Under the pieces are notes generated by a model that did not search any database, had not been told where the DNA came from, and saw nothing but the letters and a program-made list of their open reading frames with translations. A program made the translations under genes and the position numbers. Positions 43,594 through 53,652 of a stretch of DNA of 64,000 bases are shown one piece after another. How positions within the stretch are numbered: the stretch's first letter is position 1; every line of letters begins with the position of its first letter. The DNA lies in contig NZ_CP150254.1 in assembly GCF_037975445.1 (NCBI RefSeq), positions 3,780,001 to 3,844,000 of the forward strand. Reading direction: 5' to 3'. The stretch comes from Peribacillus sp. FSL P2-0133 (GTDB taxonomy: Bacteria; Bacillota; Bacilli; Bacillales; DSM-1321).

Positions 43594-45006
43594 TTATTTT
43601 TCCATCCATTCGGTATGGAACGTTCCTTCTTTATCAATGCGTTGATAAGTATGAGCTCCAAAATAGTCACGTTGAGCTTGAATCAGGTTAGCTGGCAGCG
43701 TTTCTGTGCGATAGCTGTCGAAATAGGCAAGTGCTGATGATAAGCAAGGAACCGGAATTCCGTTCATCACAGCCGTTGACACTACCTCACGTAAAGCTCC
43801 TTGATAGCTTTCGACGATCCCTTGGAAGTATGGATCTAGAAGCAGATTGTTCAAGTTCGCTTCACGATCGTACGCTTCCTTGATTTTTTGGAGGAATTGT
43901 GCACGAATGATACAGCCGCCACGGAAAATCATCGCGATTTCCCCATATTGCAAGTTCCAGTCATTTTCTTCTGATGCTGCTTTCATTTGTGCAAATCCTT
44001 GTGCATATGAACAGATTTTGCTCATATAAAGTGCTTTACGGATATTTTCAATCAAAGCCTTTTTGTCGCCTGTAAATGATTCGGCTTTTGGACCACGAAG
44101 GATTTTACTAGCTTCAACACGCTCGTCCTTGATTGCTGAAATAAACCGTGCAAACACGGATTCCGTAATGATTGGAAGCGGAACACCAAGATCAAGCGCA
44201 CTTTGACTTGTCCATTTCCCTGTACCTTTTTGGCCAGCTTTATCTAAAATGACATCGACCATCGGCTTGCCGGTTTCTTCATCATATTTTTTGAAAATAT
44301 CAGCAGTAATTTCAATTAAATAGCTATCAAGTTCCCCTTCATTCCATTCAGTAAAGACTTCATGGAATTCTTCAGCAGATAGTCCAAGGAGATTTTTCAG
44401 AAGGAAATAAGATTCGGAAATCAATTGCATGTCCCCGTATTCAATACCATTATGTACCATTTTAACATAATGACCTGCCCCATCCGGTCCGATATACGTA
44501 CAGCAAGCATCACCATCGACCTTAGCTGAAATATCCTTCAAGATCGGTGCAACAAGTTCATATGCTTCTTTTTGACCGCCAGGCATAATGGATGGACCTG
44601 TTAGAGCTCCTTCTTCCCCTCCTGACACGCCTGTACCGATGAAATGGATGCCAAGCTTGCTTAATTCCTCATTGCGGCGCTGAGTGTCCTTGAAGAAGGT
44701 ATTCCCTCCATCAATAACGATATCACCTTTTTCAAGTAACGGTTTTAATTGCTCGATCGTTGCATCTGTTGCCGCTCCGGCTTTAACCATCAATAAAATT
44801 TTGCGTGGCGTTTCCAAAGAATTGACGAATTCTTCAAGCGTATAAGCGGCTGTTACGTTTTTGCCTTCCGCTTCCTTCATCATTTCGTCCGTTTTTGATC
44901 CTGAGCGATTATACACGGAAATTGAATATCCCCTGCTTTCAATATTAAATGCAAGGTTCTTGCCCATTACAGCTAGTCCGATAACGCCAATCTGTTGTTT
45001 TGTCAT
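43594..45006 (-). CDS. gndA: 6-phosphogluconate dehydrogenase, decarboxylating
   Basis: GndA (470 residues) converts 6-phosphogluconate to ribulose-5-phosphate, CO2 and NADPH. NADP loop [18 protein letters not shown] lies at residues 10-27, and the active-site signature [20 protein letters not shown] near residues 180-199 contains the catalytic Lys. It is downstream of Pol IV on the minus strand, as in B. subtilis where gndA (yqjI) also adjoins polYA. It works with Zwf in the pentose phosphate pathway. Confidence 0.97.
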   Translation of the reverse strand: MTKQQIGVIGLAVMGKNLAFNIESRGYSISVYNRSGSKTDEMMKEAEGKNVTAAYTLEEFVNSLETPRKILLMVKAGAATDATIEQLKPLLEKGDIVIDGGNTFFKDTQRRNEELSKLGIHFIGTGVSGGEEGALTGPSIMPGGQKEAYELVAPILKDISAKVDGDACCTYIGPDGAGHYVKMVHNGIEYGDMQLISESYFLLKNLLGLSAEEFHEVFTEWNEGELDSYLIEITADIFKKYDEETGKPMVDVILDKAGQKGTGKWTSQSALDLGVPLPIITESVFARFISAIKDERVEASKILRGPKAESFTGDKKALIENIRKALYMSKICSYAQGFAQMKAASEENDWNLQYGEIAMIFRGGCIIRAQFLQKIKEAYDREANLNNLLLDPYFQGIVESYQGALREVVSTAVMNGIPVPCLSSALAYFDSYRTETLPANLIQAQRDYFGAHTYQRIDKEGTFHTEWMEK

Positions 45007-45048
45007 GCTTCATCTTTCCCTTCTCTATATCTTTACACAGCTTGTACG

Positions 45049-46323
45049 CTATTCTTTGTCAAAAGAAGGATCATTCCTCCTGGATTGCCCAAAGAAATCT
45101 TTGCTGAAGCTAGTGTCTGTTCCAATTGAACGGTTTTTCAAGGGTAATCCCTTTTTAATAATATTTTCTCCGTACTTATTTTGCAAGTGTTCCATCGCTT
45201 CATACAGAGGTTCTTTTTCTGCATCCTCTTGAAAGGAGAAAATATCCAGTTGCTTGAAGGCCGACTCTTTTTCGATGACATCATAGGCCGTGACACCAAG
45301 AAGCCTGATTCCTTCCCCATTCCAATTTTTCATAAAGAGATCGATAGCTCCATCCAAAATATCCTTTTTTTCAAAAACTGGATTAGGGACCGTTCTGCTT
45401 CTCGTTATTGTGCGGCGGTCTTTGTAACGGATCGTCACACCTATTTTTTGACCAAGCAGGCGTTTATTTCTCAAACGGACGGCTACCTTTCCGGAAAGCT
45501 TATCCAATACACCTATCAGTTCTTTTTGATTGGAGGAGTCATGCGGAAGAGTTGTCGAGTTTCCAATGCTCTTATGCTCAAAAATCGCTTCGGGATCCAC
45601 TGCCCTTGGGTCGATTCCATTAGCCCTATCTTTCAAACGGATGCCATTGATCCCTAGAAGCTGTTTAAGTTGACTATCATTGGCGTGTGCAAGGTCCCTG
45701 ATCGTCATTATCCCGATAGTTTGAAGCTTTTCCGAGGTCTTATCCCCGATGCCATGCATTTGGTCCACTTGTAAAGGCCAGAGCTTTTCCGAAATGTCCC
45801 GTTTCCTTAACACGGTGATTCCCATTGGCTTTTTCATATCAGAAGCAGTTTTGGCCAAAAATTTATTAGGGGCAATCCCGATGCTGCAAGGGAGATCCAT
45901 CGTATTAAAAATTCTTTCCTGAATGCTATTGGCTATATCTAAAGGCGAACCCAATTCGGCGCATTCACTAATATCCAGATACCCCTCATCTATCGAAACC
46001 GGTTCAACCATCTCTGTATATTGCCTTAAAACATCAAAAATAGCCAGTGATGCCTTTCGATAACGCTCGAAATTCGGTTTCTGAATGATTAATTGAGGAC
46101 ATAGTTTTTTCGCCTGCCAAATCGGCATGGTCGTTTTAACCCCGAACTTCCTCGCCTCATAGCTGCAGGTGACGATTATGCCCCTTCTTTCTTCAACATT
46201 GCCTGCAATGGCAAGCGGTTTGCCTTTTAATGAAACATCATATGACATTTCTACTGAAGCATAGAAACTATTCATGTCTACATGGAGAATGACCCTGCCA
46301 TTTTTGGGATACATGTCCTTCAT
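45049..46323 (-). CDS. dinB: DNA polymerase IV (Y-family, Pol Y1 type)
   Basis: This 424-residue polymerase bypasses lesions. HVDMNSFYASVEMS (residues 14-27) and SIDEGYLDISE carry the catalytic carboxylates; the little-finger domain follows. A beta-clamp binding motif QLDIFSF is near residue 360. The tail after it is variable. B. subtilis PolY1 (yqjH) is at the same place. No LexA box was seen upstream, in contrast to uvrX, so constitutive expression is likely. Confidence 0.96.
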   Translation of the reverse strand: MKDMYPKNGRVILHVDMNSFYASVEMSYDVSLKGKPLAIAGNVEERRGIIVTCSYEARKFGVKTTMPIWQAKKLCPQLIIQKPNFERYRKASLAIFDVLRQYTEMVEPVSIDEGYLDISECAELGSPLDIANSIQERIFNTMDLPCSIGIAPNKFLAKTASDMKKPMGITVLRKRDISEKLWPLQVDQMHGIGDKTSEKLQTIGIMTIRDLAHANDSQLKQLLGINGIRLKDRANGIDPRAVDPEAIFEHKSIGNSTTLPHDSSNQKELIGVLDKLSGKVAVRLRNKRLLGQKIGVTIRYKDRRTITRSRTVPNPVFEKKDILDGAIDLFMKNWNGEGIRLLGVTAYDVIEKESAFKQLDIFSFQEDAEKEPLYEAMEHLQNKYGENIIKKGLPLKNRSIGTDTSFSKDFFGQSRRNDPSFDKE

Positions 46324-46838
46324 GTTTGACCGTCACATCCTTGTAAAATTAAAAAATACCGGATAATAGACTCAATAAAAAACCACTTCTATTAAGGTAC
46401 CCCTATTTATCTTTGGTAACCACGTTGAAAGATGCTTCCACTCCAAGAAAAACAGCCATCATGTCATTGATGACTGTAAATATATTCCTTAAATACTGTT
46501 AACACCTTGGCAAATATATACGAGTTTTTGCTGATAAATGATCGTAATCAAACGGCAACACCTTGAATATATTCGGTAAAATCAAGATTTCACGTGTTCC
46601 TGGACAATAGTTTGATGGAGAGGATATCCGTCTTTATTGCAATCCACCTTTGGCCATCATAGCCGGGAGCTGATTTACCTGGTTGCAGGAAATCCCGGCA
46701 AGCAAGGCATCAGGCCTTTCGATGGAAACATGAATTCAATCGGCAAGGCATTTTCATCGTCATTCTGCAAGAAATACGTCAGCCATTTTCGATATAATCA
46801 GGAAACTCCCCTCCATCTCCCTGTCATATTTCGGGTGA
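46324..46838. other. Intergenic region without clear genes
   Basis: The 515 bases between Pol IV and the M20 peptidase contain no convincing gene. The 74-codon plus-strand frame (46637-46861) runs into the peptidase gene antisense and lacks a ribosome site. The minus strand shows protein-like runs (for example PIEFMFPSKGLMPCLPGFP in one frame) broken by stops, so a decayed gene is possible. In B. subtilis yqjG and yqjF occupy this spot. A hairpin terminator is at 46447-46477. Confidence 0.5.
46447..46477 (-). terminator. Minus-strand terminator between peptidase and Pol IV
   Basis: ACAGTCATCA pairs with TGATGGCTGT (one G-T pair) across a 6-base loop, followed by TTTTTC on the minus strand. 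It lies 360 bases after the peptidase stop codon. Confidence 0.7.
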
Positions 46839-47960
46839 TTATTCCCCTGATACTTCTTTGATGATAGTGACAACCATTTCAGCTAGCTTCGTTAATTCCT
46901 CAACTGGGATTCTTTCATTCGTAGTATGGATATCTTCATAGCCCACTGCGAGATTGACAGTAGGGATGCCAAAGCCAGCAATGACATTCGCATCGCTTCC
47001 TCCGCCGCTTTTAACCAGCTCGCAAGGACGGCCGATTTTCTTTGCTGCCTTTCTTGCGATTTCGACTACATGATCACCAGCACCATATTTAAAACCAGGA
47101 TACATGACGTTAATTTCAACTTCAGCACGTCCGCCCATTTCAATGGCTGCAGTCTCGAATGCCTCTTTCATTTTCGCTACCTGTATTTCCATTTTTTCAG
47201 GAATCAAGGATCTTGCTTCTGCAAGGATTTCAACATGGTCACAAACAATATTGGTTTGCTGTCCCCCCTGGAAACGTCCGATATTAGCTGTCGTTTCCTC
47301 GTCGATTCTGCCTAATGGCATTCTAGAGATTGCTTTGGCAGCGATCGTAATGGCCGAAACGCCTTTCTCAGGAGCGACACCCGCGTGAGCAGTCTTCCCT
47401 AAAATGGTTGCAGATACTTTCGCCTGAGTAGGTGCAGCAACAACCACATTGCCCACTTTTCCATCACTATCAAGTGCAAAACCGAATTTAGCCGTTACAA
47501 GGGAGCGATCCAATGCCTTTGCCCCTACCAAGCCAGATTCTTCACCGACTGTAATGATGAATTCGATTGTACCATGTTCGATATTCTGTTCTTTCAACAC
47601 TTTAAGCGTTTCTAACATGACCGCTAATCCAGCTTTGTCATCCGCACCTAAAATGGTCGTTCCGTCTGACACTATGTATCCATCTTTGATGGAAGGCTTG
47701 ATTCCGTTCCCAGGTACAACCGTATCCATATGGGAGGTGAAATAAATGGTATCTACGCCTTCTTTATTTCCTTTTAAAGTACATATTAAATTCCCTGCAC
47801 CATGACCGGTAACTGCTGTTGTATCATCTTCAAAAACCTCTACACCCAGTGCCCCCAATTTTTCTTTCAGCACTTTGGCGATGGCTGCTTCATTTTTCGT
47901 TTCGGAATCAATCTGCACCAACTCCATAAATTCATTAACTAAACGTTCTTCATTTATCAT
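46839..47960 (-). CDS. yqjE: M20 family peptidase YqjE (peptidase T-like)
   Basis: This 373-residue zinc peptidase resembles tripeptidase PepT. Metal motifs are SHMDTVVPG (residues 75-83), GADDKAGLAVM (Asp near 105), GEESGLVGAK (catalytic Glu), and the C-terminal YEDIHTTNERI (His). The dimerisation domain is in the middle (ILGKTAHAGVAPEKG). GGAGG lies before the ATG. In B. subtilis yqjE is adjacent to yqjD; the same order is kept here, although a terminator-like hairpin separates them. Confidence 0.92.
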   Translation of the reverse strand: MINEERLVNEFMELVQIDSETKNEAAIAKVLKEKLGALGVEVFEDDTTAVTGHGAGNLICTLKGNKEGVDTIYFTSHMDTVVPGNGIKPSIKDGYIVSDGTTILGADDKAGLAVMLETLKVLKEQNIEHGTIEFIITVGEESGLVGAKALDRSLVTAKFGFALDSDGKVGNVVVAAPTQAKVSATILGKTAHAGVAPEKGVSAITIAAKAISRMPLGRIDEETTANIGRFQGGQQTNIVCDHVEILAEARSLIPEKMEIQVAKMKEAFETAAIEMGGRAEVEINVMYPGFKYGAGDHVVEIARKAAKKIGRPCELVKSGGGSDANVIAGFGIPTVNLAVGYEDIHTTNERIPVEELTKLAEMVVTIIKEVSGE

Positions 47961-48150
47961 AAAATAAAACCTCCAAAAAAGTTTTCCTCTTTAATTATAC
48001 TTCTAAAAGCGGCGCCCCGGCAAATAATGTGAAAAGGAAGACCCCAGAATGGCATGCTGGTCATTTCCCTGCCAATAGGTCGTTTTAAAAAGGTGAATGT
48101 TGACTTATAAATGGTTTCTTTAAAAATGATATCTTCCCCAGTATGGAAAA

Positions 48151-48176
48151 GAGCCCAAAACAGATAGTTTGGGCTC
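48151..48176 (-). terminator. Terminator of the acyl-CoA carboxylase subunit gene
   Basis: GAGCCCAAA pairs with TTTGGGCTC across an 8-base loop, followed by TTTTCC on the minus strand. Confidence 0.75.
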
Positions 48177-48190
48177 CTTGCAATGTTGGA

Positions 48191-49741
48191 TCACAACGGG
48201 ATATTTCCGTGTTTTTTCCATGGTCGGGTTTCTTTTTTGTTGCGCAGCATATCAAGTGATTGAATGATTTTAATCCTGGTTTCACGGGGATCAATAACAT
48301 CATCCACCATTCCAAGACTTGCGGCAACATATGGATTGGCGAACTTCTCACGGTATTCTTCAATTTTAGCTGCACGTGTCGCTTCCGGATCTTGGCTATT
48401 TTGAATTTCACGGGCAAAAATGATATTTGCCGCTCCAGCAGACCCCATTACCGCGATTTCAGCATTCGGCCAAGCAAACGTAAGATCCGCACCGATGGAT
48501 TTACTATTAAGAGCCACGTAAGCTCCTCCGTATGCTTTACGCAGAATGATCGTCAATTTTGGTACTGTTGCTTCCGAATAAGCATATAGCAGCTTTGCAC
48601 CGTGGCGAATGATCCCGCCATGTTCTTGTTTAACGCCAGGGAAAAACCCTGAAACGTCTTCAAACGTAATTAGCGGAATGTTGAATGAGTCACAGAAACG
48701 AATAAAACGGGCAGCCTTATCTGATGAATCAATATCAAGTCCCCCAGCCAATACCTTTGGCTGGTTACATACAAGCCCCACTGATTTCCCTTTGATACGC
48801 GCCAAGCCGACCACTATGTTTTTCGCAAAACCCTCTTGAACTTCCATAAAGGAACCCTCATCGACAACTTGCTCCAATACTTTCCGAACATCATATGGAC
48901 GGATCCCTTCATAAGGGACTACATCCGTTAAGTCCGGACGGTAGTCATCTTCATCGTCGGCTTCCAAAACAGGCGGCTTCTCTTCATTATTTTGTGGAAG
49001 ATAACTCAGGAGACGTCTAACGTCTGCCAATACTTGCTCCTCAGATGCTCCCTTGAAATGGGCATTACCGCTTATGGTATTATGTACTGTCGCTCCACCC
49101 AATCCTTCAGATGAAATCTTTTCCCCTGTAACCGTTTCAATGACTTTAGGACCTGTTATGAACATTTGGCTCGTTTTTTCAACCATGAAGACAAAGTCGG
49201 TTATGGCCGGGGAATATACGGCTCCACCTGCACAAGGTCCCATAATAACCGAAATCTGCGGAATGACCCCTGAATAAATGGAATTCCGGTAAAAAATTTG
49301 GCCATATCCGTCAAGAGAAACCACGCCTTCTTGAATACGTGCGCCACCAGAATCGTTCAAACCTATGAAAGGGGCTCCATTTTCCGCTGCCAAATCCATA
49401 ACATTAGCAATTTTCAGAGCATGCATTTCACCGAGTGCGCCGCCAAAAACAGTAAAATCCTGTGAAAACAGATAAATGTCACGGCCGTTGACCTTTCCGT
49501 AACCGGTGACAACCCCTTCTCCTGGCCCTTCTTCCTTTTCCATGCCAAAATTGGTATTACGGTGTTTGATAAAAGGATTAAGCTCTATGAAAGTACCCGG
49601 ATCAACTAAAAGTTCAATTCTTTCCCTTGCAGTAAGTTTGCCCTTTTCATGCTGCTTATCGATTCTTTCTTCACCGCCGCCCATTTCCACTTTGCGGCGT
49701 CTGTCATATAGGTCATTGATCGTATCGTATATGTCTGTCAT
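48191..49741 (-). CDS. yqjD: Acyl-CoA carboxylase beta subunit (YqjD; propionyl-CoA/methylmalonyl-CoA type)
   Basis: The protein (516 residues) is a biotin-dependent carboxyltransferase of the propionyl-CoA carboxylase beta / methylmalonyl-CoA decarboxylase family. LTARERIELLVDPGTF, LNDSGGARIQEGV, GPCAGGAVYSPA and RKAYGGAYVALNSKSIG are class signatures covering both crotonase-like halves and the oxyanion holes. It overlaps the epimerase gene by four bases, so they make one unit: propionyl-CoA carboxylation followed by epimerisation. No biotin carboxylase gene is present here. Confidence 0.93.
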   Translation of the reverse strand: MTDIYDTINDLYDRRRKVEMGGGEERIDKQHEKGKLTARERIELLVDPGTFIELNPFIKHRNTNFGMEKEEGPGEGVVTGYGKVNGRDIYLFSQDFTVFGGALGEMHALKIANVMDLAAENGAPFIGLNDSGGARIQEGVVSLDGYGQIFYRNSIYSGVIPQISVIMGPCAGGAVYSPAITDFVFMVEKTSQMFITGPKVIETVTGEKISSEGLGGATVHNTISGNAHFKGASEEQVLADVRRLLSYLPQNNEEKPPVLEADDEDDYRPDLTDVVPYEGIRPYDVRKVLEQVVDEGSFMEVQEGFAKNIVVGLARIKGKSVGLVCNQPKVLAGGLDIDSSDKAARFIRFCDSFNIPLITFEDVSGFFPGVKQEHGGIIRHGAKLLYAYSEATVPKLTIILRKAYGGAYVALNSKSIGADLTFAWPNAEIAVMGSAGAANIIFAREIQNSQDPEATRAAKIEEYREKFANPYVAASLGMVDDVIDPRETRIKIIQSLDMLRNKKETRPWKKHGNIPL

Positions 49742-50160
49742 TTCTGCTCCTCCTTTGATAATGCTTGTTCACAAAGCTCATATAATACACCCGCGGTAGA
49801 CTTGGGATGAACGAAAGCAACATCCGCATTGTGCGCTCCCTTTCTTGATGAATCATCAATCATGCGCAATCCAGATTCTTTGATTTCTTTTATTCTCTCT
49901 TCGATGTCATCGACGCCAAGTGCCACATGATGAATCCCTTCACCGCGTTTTTCGATGAATTTAGCGATTGGGCTTGCCGGTGACAACGCTTCCAACAATT
50001 CCAAACGGGTATTGCCTGCCAGGATGAAGGCCACTTTCACTCCTTGGCTCCCAACTGTCTCGATTCCTTCAAGTTTCAATTTCAACGTTTCCGTGTAAAG
50101 TGGCAAGGCTTCCTCCAGTGACTTGACGGCAATACCTATATGGTCGATATTTTTAATCAT
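49738..50160 (-). CDS. mce: Methylmalonyl-CoA epimerase (YqjC)
   Basis: This 140-residue VOC-fold enzyme interconverts (2S)- and (2R)-methylmalonyl-CoA. Metal ligands are the His in NIDHIGIAVKS and in GIHHVALGVDD and the Glu in GVLYELCEQAL. The start at 50160 (MIKNIDHIGIA) is used; up to five more residues are possible in frame. It is coupled to yqjD by a four-base overlap. It links PCC to MutAB (56588-60692). Confidence 0.93.
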   Translation of the reverse strand: MIKNIDHIGIAVKSLEEALPLYTETLKLKLEGIETVGSQGVKVAFILAGNTRLELLEALSPASPIAKFIEKRGEGIHHVALGVDDIEERIKEIKESGLRMIDDSSRKGAHNADVAFVHPKSTAGVLYELCEQALSKEEQK

Positions 50161-50267
50161 CATAAAAACCCCCATGCTATGTATTATTGGATGACTCCAT
50201 TAAAATACTACTAATCTTGCATTAAAGCCTTTTAAGATTCGGAATAATATGAACATTATACTTTTAC

Positions 50268-50296
50268 TTGTTTCTACTAAATGTTCAAGTTAAAAT
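50268..50296 (+). promoter_or_regulatory. Sigma-A promoter of prli42
   Basis: TTGTTT (50268-50273) and TAAAAT (50291-50296) are separated by exactly 17 bases, 34 bases before the start codon. Confidence 0.55.
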
Positions 50297-50330
50297 AAAA
50301 TCAATTAAACTGTTTTAAGGGAGAGAGCAT

Positions 50331-50426
50331 ATGGGAAACAAGAAAATTAGAAAAATCGTCGTGTATTTAATGCTTATCTCAATGTTATTAACGAGCTTAT
50401 TATCAGGTATCGCATTTCTTTTGTAA
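50331..50426 (+). CDS. prli42: Stressosome-associated miniprotein Prli42
   Basis: This 31-residue peptide, read directly, begins MGNKKIRKIVVYLMLISMLL and ends LSGIAFLL. It fits the Prli42 pattern of Listeria and Bacillus (basic head, VVYLML motif, single membrane helix). Prli42 anchors the stressosome to the membrane and transmits oxidative stress in Listeria. GGGAGAGAG precedes the ATG. It is between the epimerase and L,D-transpeptidase genes on the opposite strand. Confidence 0.82.
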   Translation: MGNKKIRKIVVYLMLISMLLTSLLSGIAFLL

Positions 50427-50443
50427 TAGAACCGTAGTAATTG

Positions 50444-50469
50444 GGAGGGGAGCAAAGCTTCCCTCTCTT
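50444..50469. terminator. Terminator between prli42 and the L,D-transpeptidase gene
   Basis: GAGGGGAGC pairs with GCTTCCCTC (one wobble) across three A residues, followed by TCTTTATTTT. Confidence 0.75.
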
Positions 50470-50984
50470 TATTTTATCGCTCCATTTTTCTTTGCCAACG
50501 TTTTGAAATCCTCGTTCGATATGGTGATTAACACTTTAGTGCCGATGGGGACTTTTTCGTACAAACGCTCTACATCGGATTTAAGCATCCGTACACAGCC
50601 ATTTGAAATGTATTTACCAATTGATGATGGCTGATTCGTACCATGAATGCCGTAAATCCTCCCATCGGTATTTCGGGCATCGAATCCAATCCACCGCGAC
50701 CCCAGAGGGTTCCTGGGATCGCCGCCAGGAATATTTTTTTTCCGGTAATATGGATTGACTGCTTTTACTTTGACCGTGAAAATCCCTTCGGGTGTAAGTT
50801 CCTGACTCTTTCCCGTACCGACCGGCAGAATCTCCTTGACCTCATTATCATCAATAAACGCCAATTTATTGTTAGCTTTATTGATGATGATAAACGGATC
50901 GCCAGGCATAACCGATTGAGGTTGGGCTTGTACCTGCAACGGCCACAAAGGTAGCATAAGCAACAAAGAAAGGATCCATTTCAT
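50469..50984 (-). CDS. Secreted L,D-transpeptidase (YkuD domain)
   Basis: The start at 50984 (MKWILSLLLMLPLWPL, signal peptide) follows GAAGGA. The YkuD catalytic motif is GIHGTNQPSSIGKY then ISNGCVRM, with the nucleophilic Cys and His in standard positions. The protein (171 residues) lacks a LysM domain. It probably cross-links peptidoglycan or spore cortex, or attaches proteins to it. B. subtilis yqjB lies at this location; whether it is the ortholog is uncertain. Confidence 0.9.
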   Translation of the reverse strand: MKWILSLLLMLPLWPLQVQAQPQSVMPGDPFIIINKANNKLAFIDDNEVKEILPVGTGKSQELTPEGIFTVKVKAVNPYYRKKNIPGGDPRNPLGSRWIGFDARNTDGRIYGIHGTNQPSSIGKYISNGCVRMLKSDVERLYEKVPIGTKVLITISNEDFKTLAKKNGAIK

Positions 50985-51015
50985 TTGTATCAATTCCTTC
51001 ACTTTTTTGCTTAGT

Positions 51016-52005
51016 TTAAGCCAAGTGCCTCTTTTTCATTCGGTTGCTGTTCAGCTTGGGTAGTCCCTTGAAGGAATGCTTCAACAATAAATAACGCTCC
51101 ATTTCCTTCATGAGCTGCAGTAATGCGGCCCTGGATTCGAACTCTTCCCGTGTCTGCGGCAGTGCCATTCCCCTAAAATGAATCTCCATTTCTTCATGTT
51201 TCTTCAGATAAAGGATGGCCGTATTTTGTGGGTGGACGTTTTCTGCTAAATCTTCTATAAAATCAGCCACTATCCCGCTTTGCTTGACGACCAGTGGAAT
51301 ATTCGTGACCAGGGGCAGAATTCGTTCAATTATTTCAAATTGCTTTTCACGCATTTTGAAATAATGGTAATACAGGTCTTCTTCCCTTAAAAAATGATTT
51401 TCCACGTCCCTGAAGGCAAGGCTTTTGGCTTGATTAAGAAGATTGGCTGTTTCAGTGATTTCCTTACCATCCCATGTGTGATCATTATCCCTTAAATAGC
51501 GGACAATTCCCATCAAGATCGCACTAAAGTTCGTTTCGATGCTTTCCTGGTAGGCCAGCAGTTTGTCATCGACACTGGGCATGTACAGATTCATGACAAG
51601 CGCCACTCCAACTCCAACTGCGATTAATATCGTTTCATTGATCAGCAGGGATAAAGTGATGTCACCCGCCCCGTATAGGTGCATGATGATGACGCTGCTC
51701 GTCACAATCCCCTCATTAATCTTCAAGGCAACAGTCGTTGGAATGAAAATCAAGAGGATCAAACCTATTATCAGCGGATGGAATGCGATGAAATGAAAAA
51801 ATAGGGATGCATAGGCCATTGCGATCAAACAAGCTAAAAACCGGTGCCAGGAGGCATACACCGACTTCTTTTTTGTAACTTGAATGCATAAGATCGCAAT
51901 TATTCCCGCAGCAGAGAAATATTCGAGATTAAGCATTTGTGCAATAATAATTGCCAGGGTAGCCCCCAAAGCAGTTTTAATCGTCCTGTATCCGATTTTA
52001 AACAT
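51016..52005 (-). CDS. yqjA: Aromatic acid exporter family protein YqjA
   Basis: This 329-residue protein has four to six N-terminal membrane segments (IKTALGATLAIIIAQML, then several in residues 20-145) followed by a soluble helical part. The DUF939/FUSC-type ArAE organisation and place upstream of art match B. subtilis YqjA. Substrate unknown. Confidence 0.88.
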   Translation of the reverse strand: MFKIGYRTIKTALGATLAIIIAQMLNLEYFSAAGIIAILCIQVTKKKSVYASWHRFLACLIAMAYASLFFHFIAFHPLIIGLILLIFIPTTVALKINEGIVTSSVIIMHLYGAGDITLSLLINETILIAVGVGVALVMNLYMPSVDDKLLAYQESIETNFSAILMGIVRYLRDNDHTWDGKEITETANLLNQAKSLAFRDVENHFLREEDLYYHYFKMREKQFEIIERILPLVTNIPLVVKQSGIVADFIEDLAENVHPQNTAILYLKKHEEMEIHFRGMALPQTREEFESRAALLQLMKEMERYLLLKHSFKGLPKLNSNRMKKRHLA

Positions 52006-52140
52006 TGTTATGTATCACCTGGCTCTTTCTCTATCTATTATAATACTATCAGGAAATCAGATATTTTCACAGTCCTTTGCGAGTTAAATTTCCAATTTTT
52101 CTAAATACATTCACGCAAAAATACATTATAGGAAAAAAAT

Positions 52141-52170
52141 AAAAAAGGTAACCTAAACGTTACCTTTTTT
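52141..52170 (-). terminator. Terminator of the art operon
   Basis: A 12-base-pair stem (AAAAAAGGTAAC / GTTACCTTTTTT) with a 6-base loop, about 27 bases past the artR stop. Confidence 0.9.
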
Positions 52171-52196
52171 CACAATTATATACTATTTTCTTTAGC

Positions 52197-52919
52197 TTAT
52201 AAAACTTTTTCCAAGAAGTCTTTTGCACGCTGGCTTTTCGGATTGGAAAAGAATTCTTCCGGAGCACTTTCCTCAACGAGCAGACCCCCGTCCAGGAATA
52301 GTACACGATCGGCCACTTCTCTGGCAAATCCCATTTCATGCGTTACGATCAGCATGGTCATCCCCGTATGTGCCAGTGACTTCATAACCTCGAGCACTTC
52401 TTTTACCATCTCGGGATCAAGCGCTGAAGTCGGCTCATCGAAAAGGATTACTTCCGGGTTCATTGCCAATGCCCGTGCAATCGCGACCCTTTGTTTTTGC
52501 CCGCCTGACAGACGATTCGGATAAGTCGCTTCTTTATCGGACAAACCGACTTTATTCAAGAGCTCACGAGCTTGTTTTACAGCCTCGGCCTTTGATAGTT
52601 TTTTCACCTTCATAGGTGCATATGTCAGATTCTCCAGTACGGTTTTATGCGGAAATAAATGAAAATGCTGAAATACCATTCCGACATTTTCACGCACTTT
52701 CATGATATTGGTCTTTTTTTCAGTGATGATTTGATCTTTAAACCTGATTTGACCATCAGTTGGAATTTCAAGCATATTGATGCAGCGTAAGAAAGTTGAT
52801 TTTCCCGAACCGGAAGGACCGATGATCGCTAACACTTCACCCTGCCCTATCTCGGTGCTGATTCCTTTTAATACTTCGAGCTTACCATAATTTTTTTTGA
52901 GTCCATCAATTTTAATCAC
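52197..52919 (-). CDS. artR: Arginine ABC transporter ATP-binding protein
   Basis: The ATPase (240 residues) has Walker [10 protein letters not shown] at residues 32-40, signature LSGGQKQR and Walker [14 protein letters not shown], typical of polar amino acid importers. It overlaps artQ by eight bases. In B. subtilis artPQR (yqiXYZ) is the high-affinity arginine importer. Substrate specificity is by synteny and family. Confidence 0.93.
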   Translation of the reverse strand: MIKIDGLKKNYGKLEVLKGISTEIGQGEVLAIIGPSGSGKSTFLRCINMLEIPTDGQIRFKDQIITEKKTNIMKVRENVGMVFQHFHLFPHKTVLENLTYAPMKVKKLSKAEAVKQARELLNKVGLSDKEATYPNRLSGGQKQRVAIARALAMNPEVILFDEPTSALDPEMVKEVLEVMKSLAHTGMTMLIVTHEMGFAREVADRVLFLDGGLLVEESAPEEFFSNPKSQRAKDFLEKVL

Positions 52920-53580
52920 TGCGTCTCATTCTCCTTTCAATCACTTTGCCTAAGATGGTGAGAACCATGACCATCACATAATAAATGAGGCCGGCAAATA
53001 ATATCGGCTCGAAGAATTTATATGTCTCACCGCCGACAATATAAGCACGGCGCATGATATCCCCTAATCCAATAATTGTGACAACGGCTGATTCCTTCGT
53101 TAAGGAAATCAATTCGTTAACAAGGGACGGCAGGATATTCTTGATGGCCTGCGGAAGGATAATATTAAGCATCATCCCTGAATAGGGAACCCCAAGTGCA
53201 AGCGAAGCCTCTCGTTGGCCTTTATCGACAGCTAAAATGCCTCCCCTGATAATTTCAGAGATGTATGCCGCTGAATTTAGCCCGAATGCTAAAAATGCTG
53301 CTTGGAACGCTTCGATTTGAATCCCTAATATTTGTGGTGAACCAAAATAAATCAGCATTAATTGCAACACCAAAGGTGTACCGCGAAAAATGGATGTATA
53401 AAAGTCAGCAATCCAATTTAAGGGCTTGATTCTGCTGATTTTAAGTATAGATAATAATATTCCCAAAACAAATCCGATTACTGCCGCTACCGCTACAACC
53501 TTTAATGTAGTCGGTATCCCCTCCAGGATATATGGAAGGGAAGGTATAATCCTTTCAAATTCCAGATTCACTCCATTCAT
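52912..53580 (-). CDS. artQ: Arginine ABC transporter permease
   Basis: This 222-residue HisM-type permease has five hydrophobic segments and the coupling-helix motif [22 protein letters not shown] near residues 133-154. The sequence [20 protein letters not shown] is also typical. It follows artP after a hairpin in the 121-base gap and overlaps artR. Confidence 0.92.
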   Translation of the reverse strand: MNGVNLEFERIIPSLPYILEGIPTTLKVVAVAAVIGFVLGILLSILKISRIKPLNWIADFYTSIFRGTPLVLQLMLIYFGSPQILGIQIEAFQAAFLAFGLNSAAYISEIIRGGILAVDKGQREASLALGVPYSGMMLNIILPQAIKNILPSLVNELISLTKESAVVTIIGLGDIMRRAYIVGGETYKFFEPILFAGLIYYVMVMVLTILGKVIERRMRRSD

Positions 53581-53652
53581 CCTCTCTTATGAAGGCCTTT
53601 ATCTTAGGTCCTTCCTCCTGCTTCATTTTAATAACAATAAAGCGCGGAAAAA

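Noticed and set aside
46637..46861. 74-codon plus-strand frame
   Set aside because: It overlaps the end of the peptidase gene antisense, with no ribosome site or recognisable protein.
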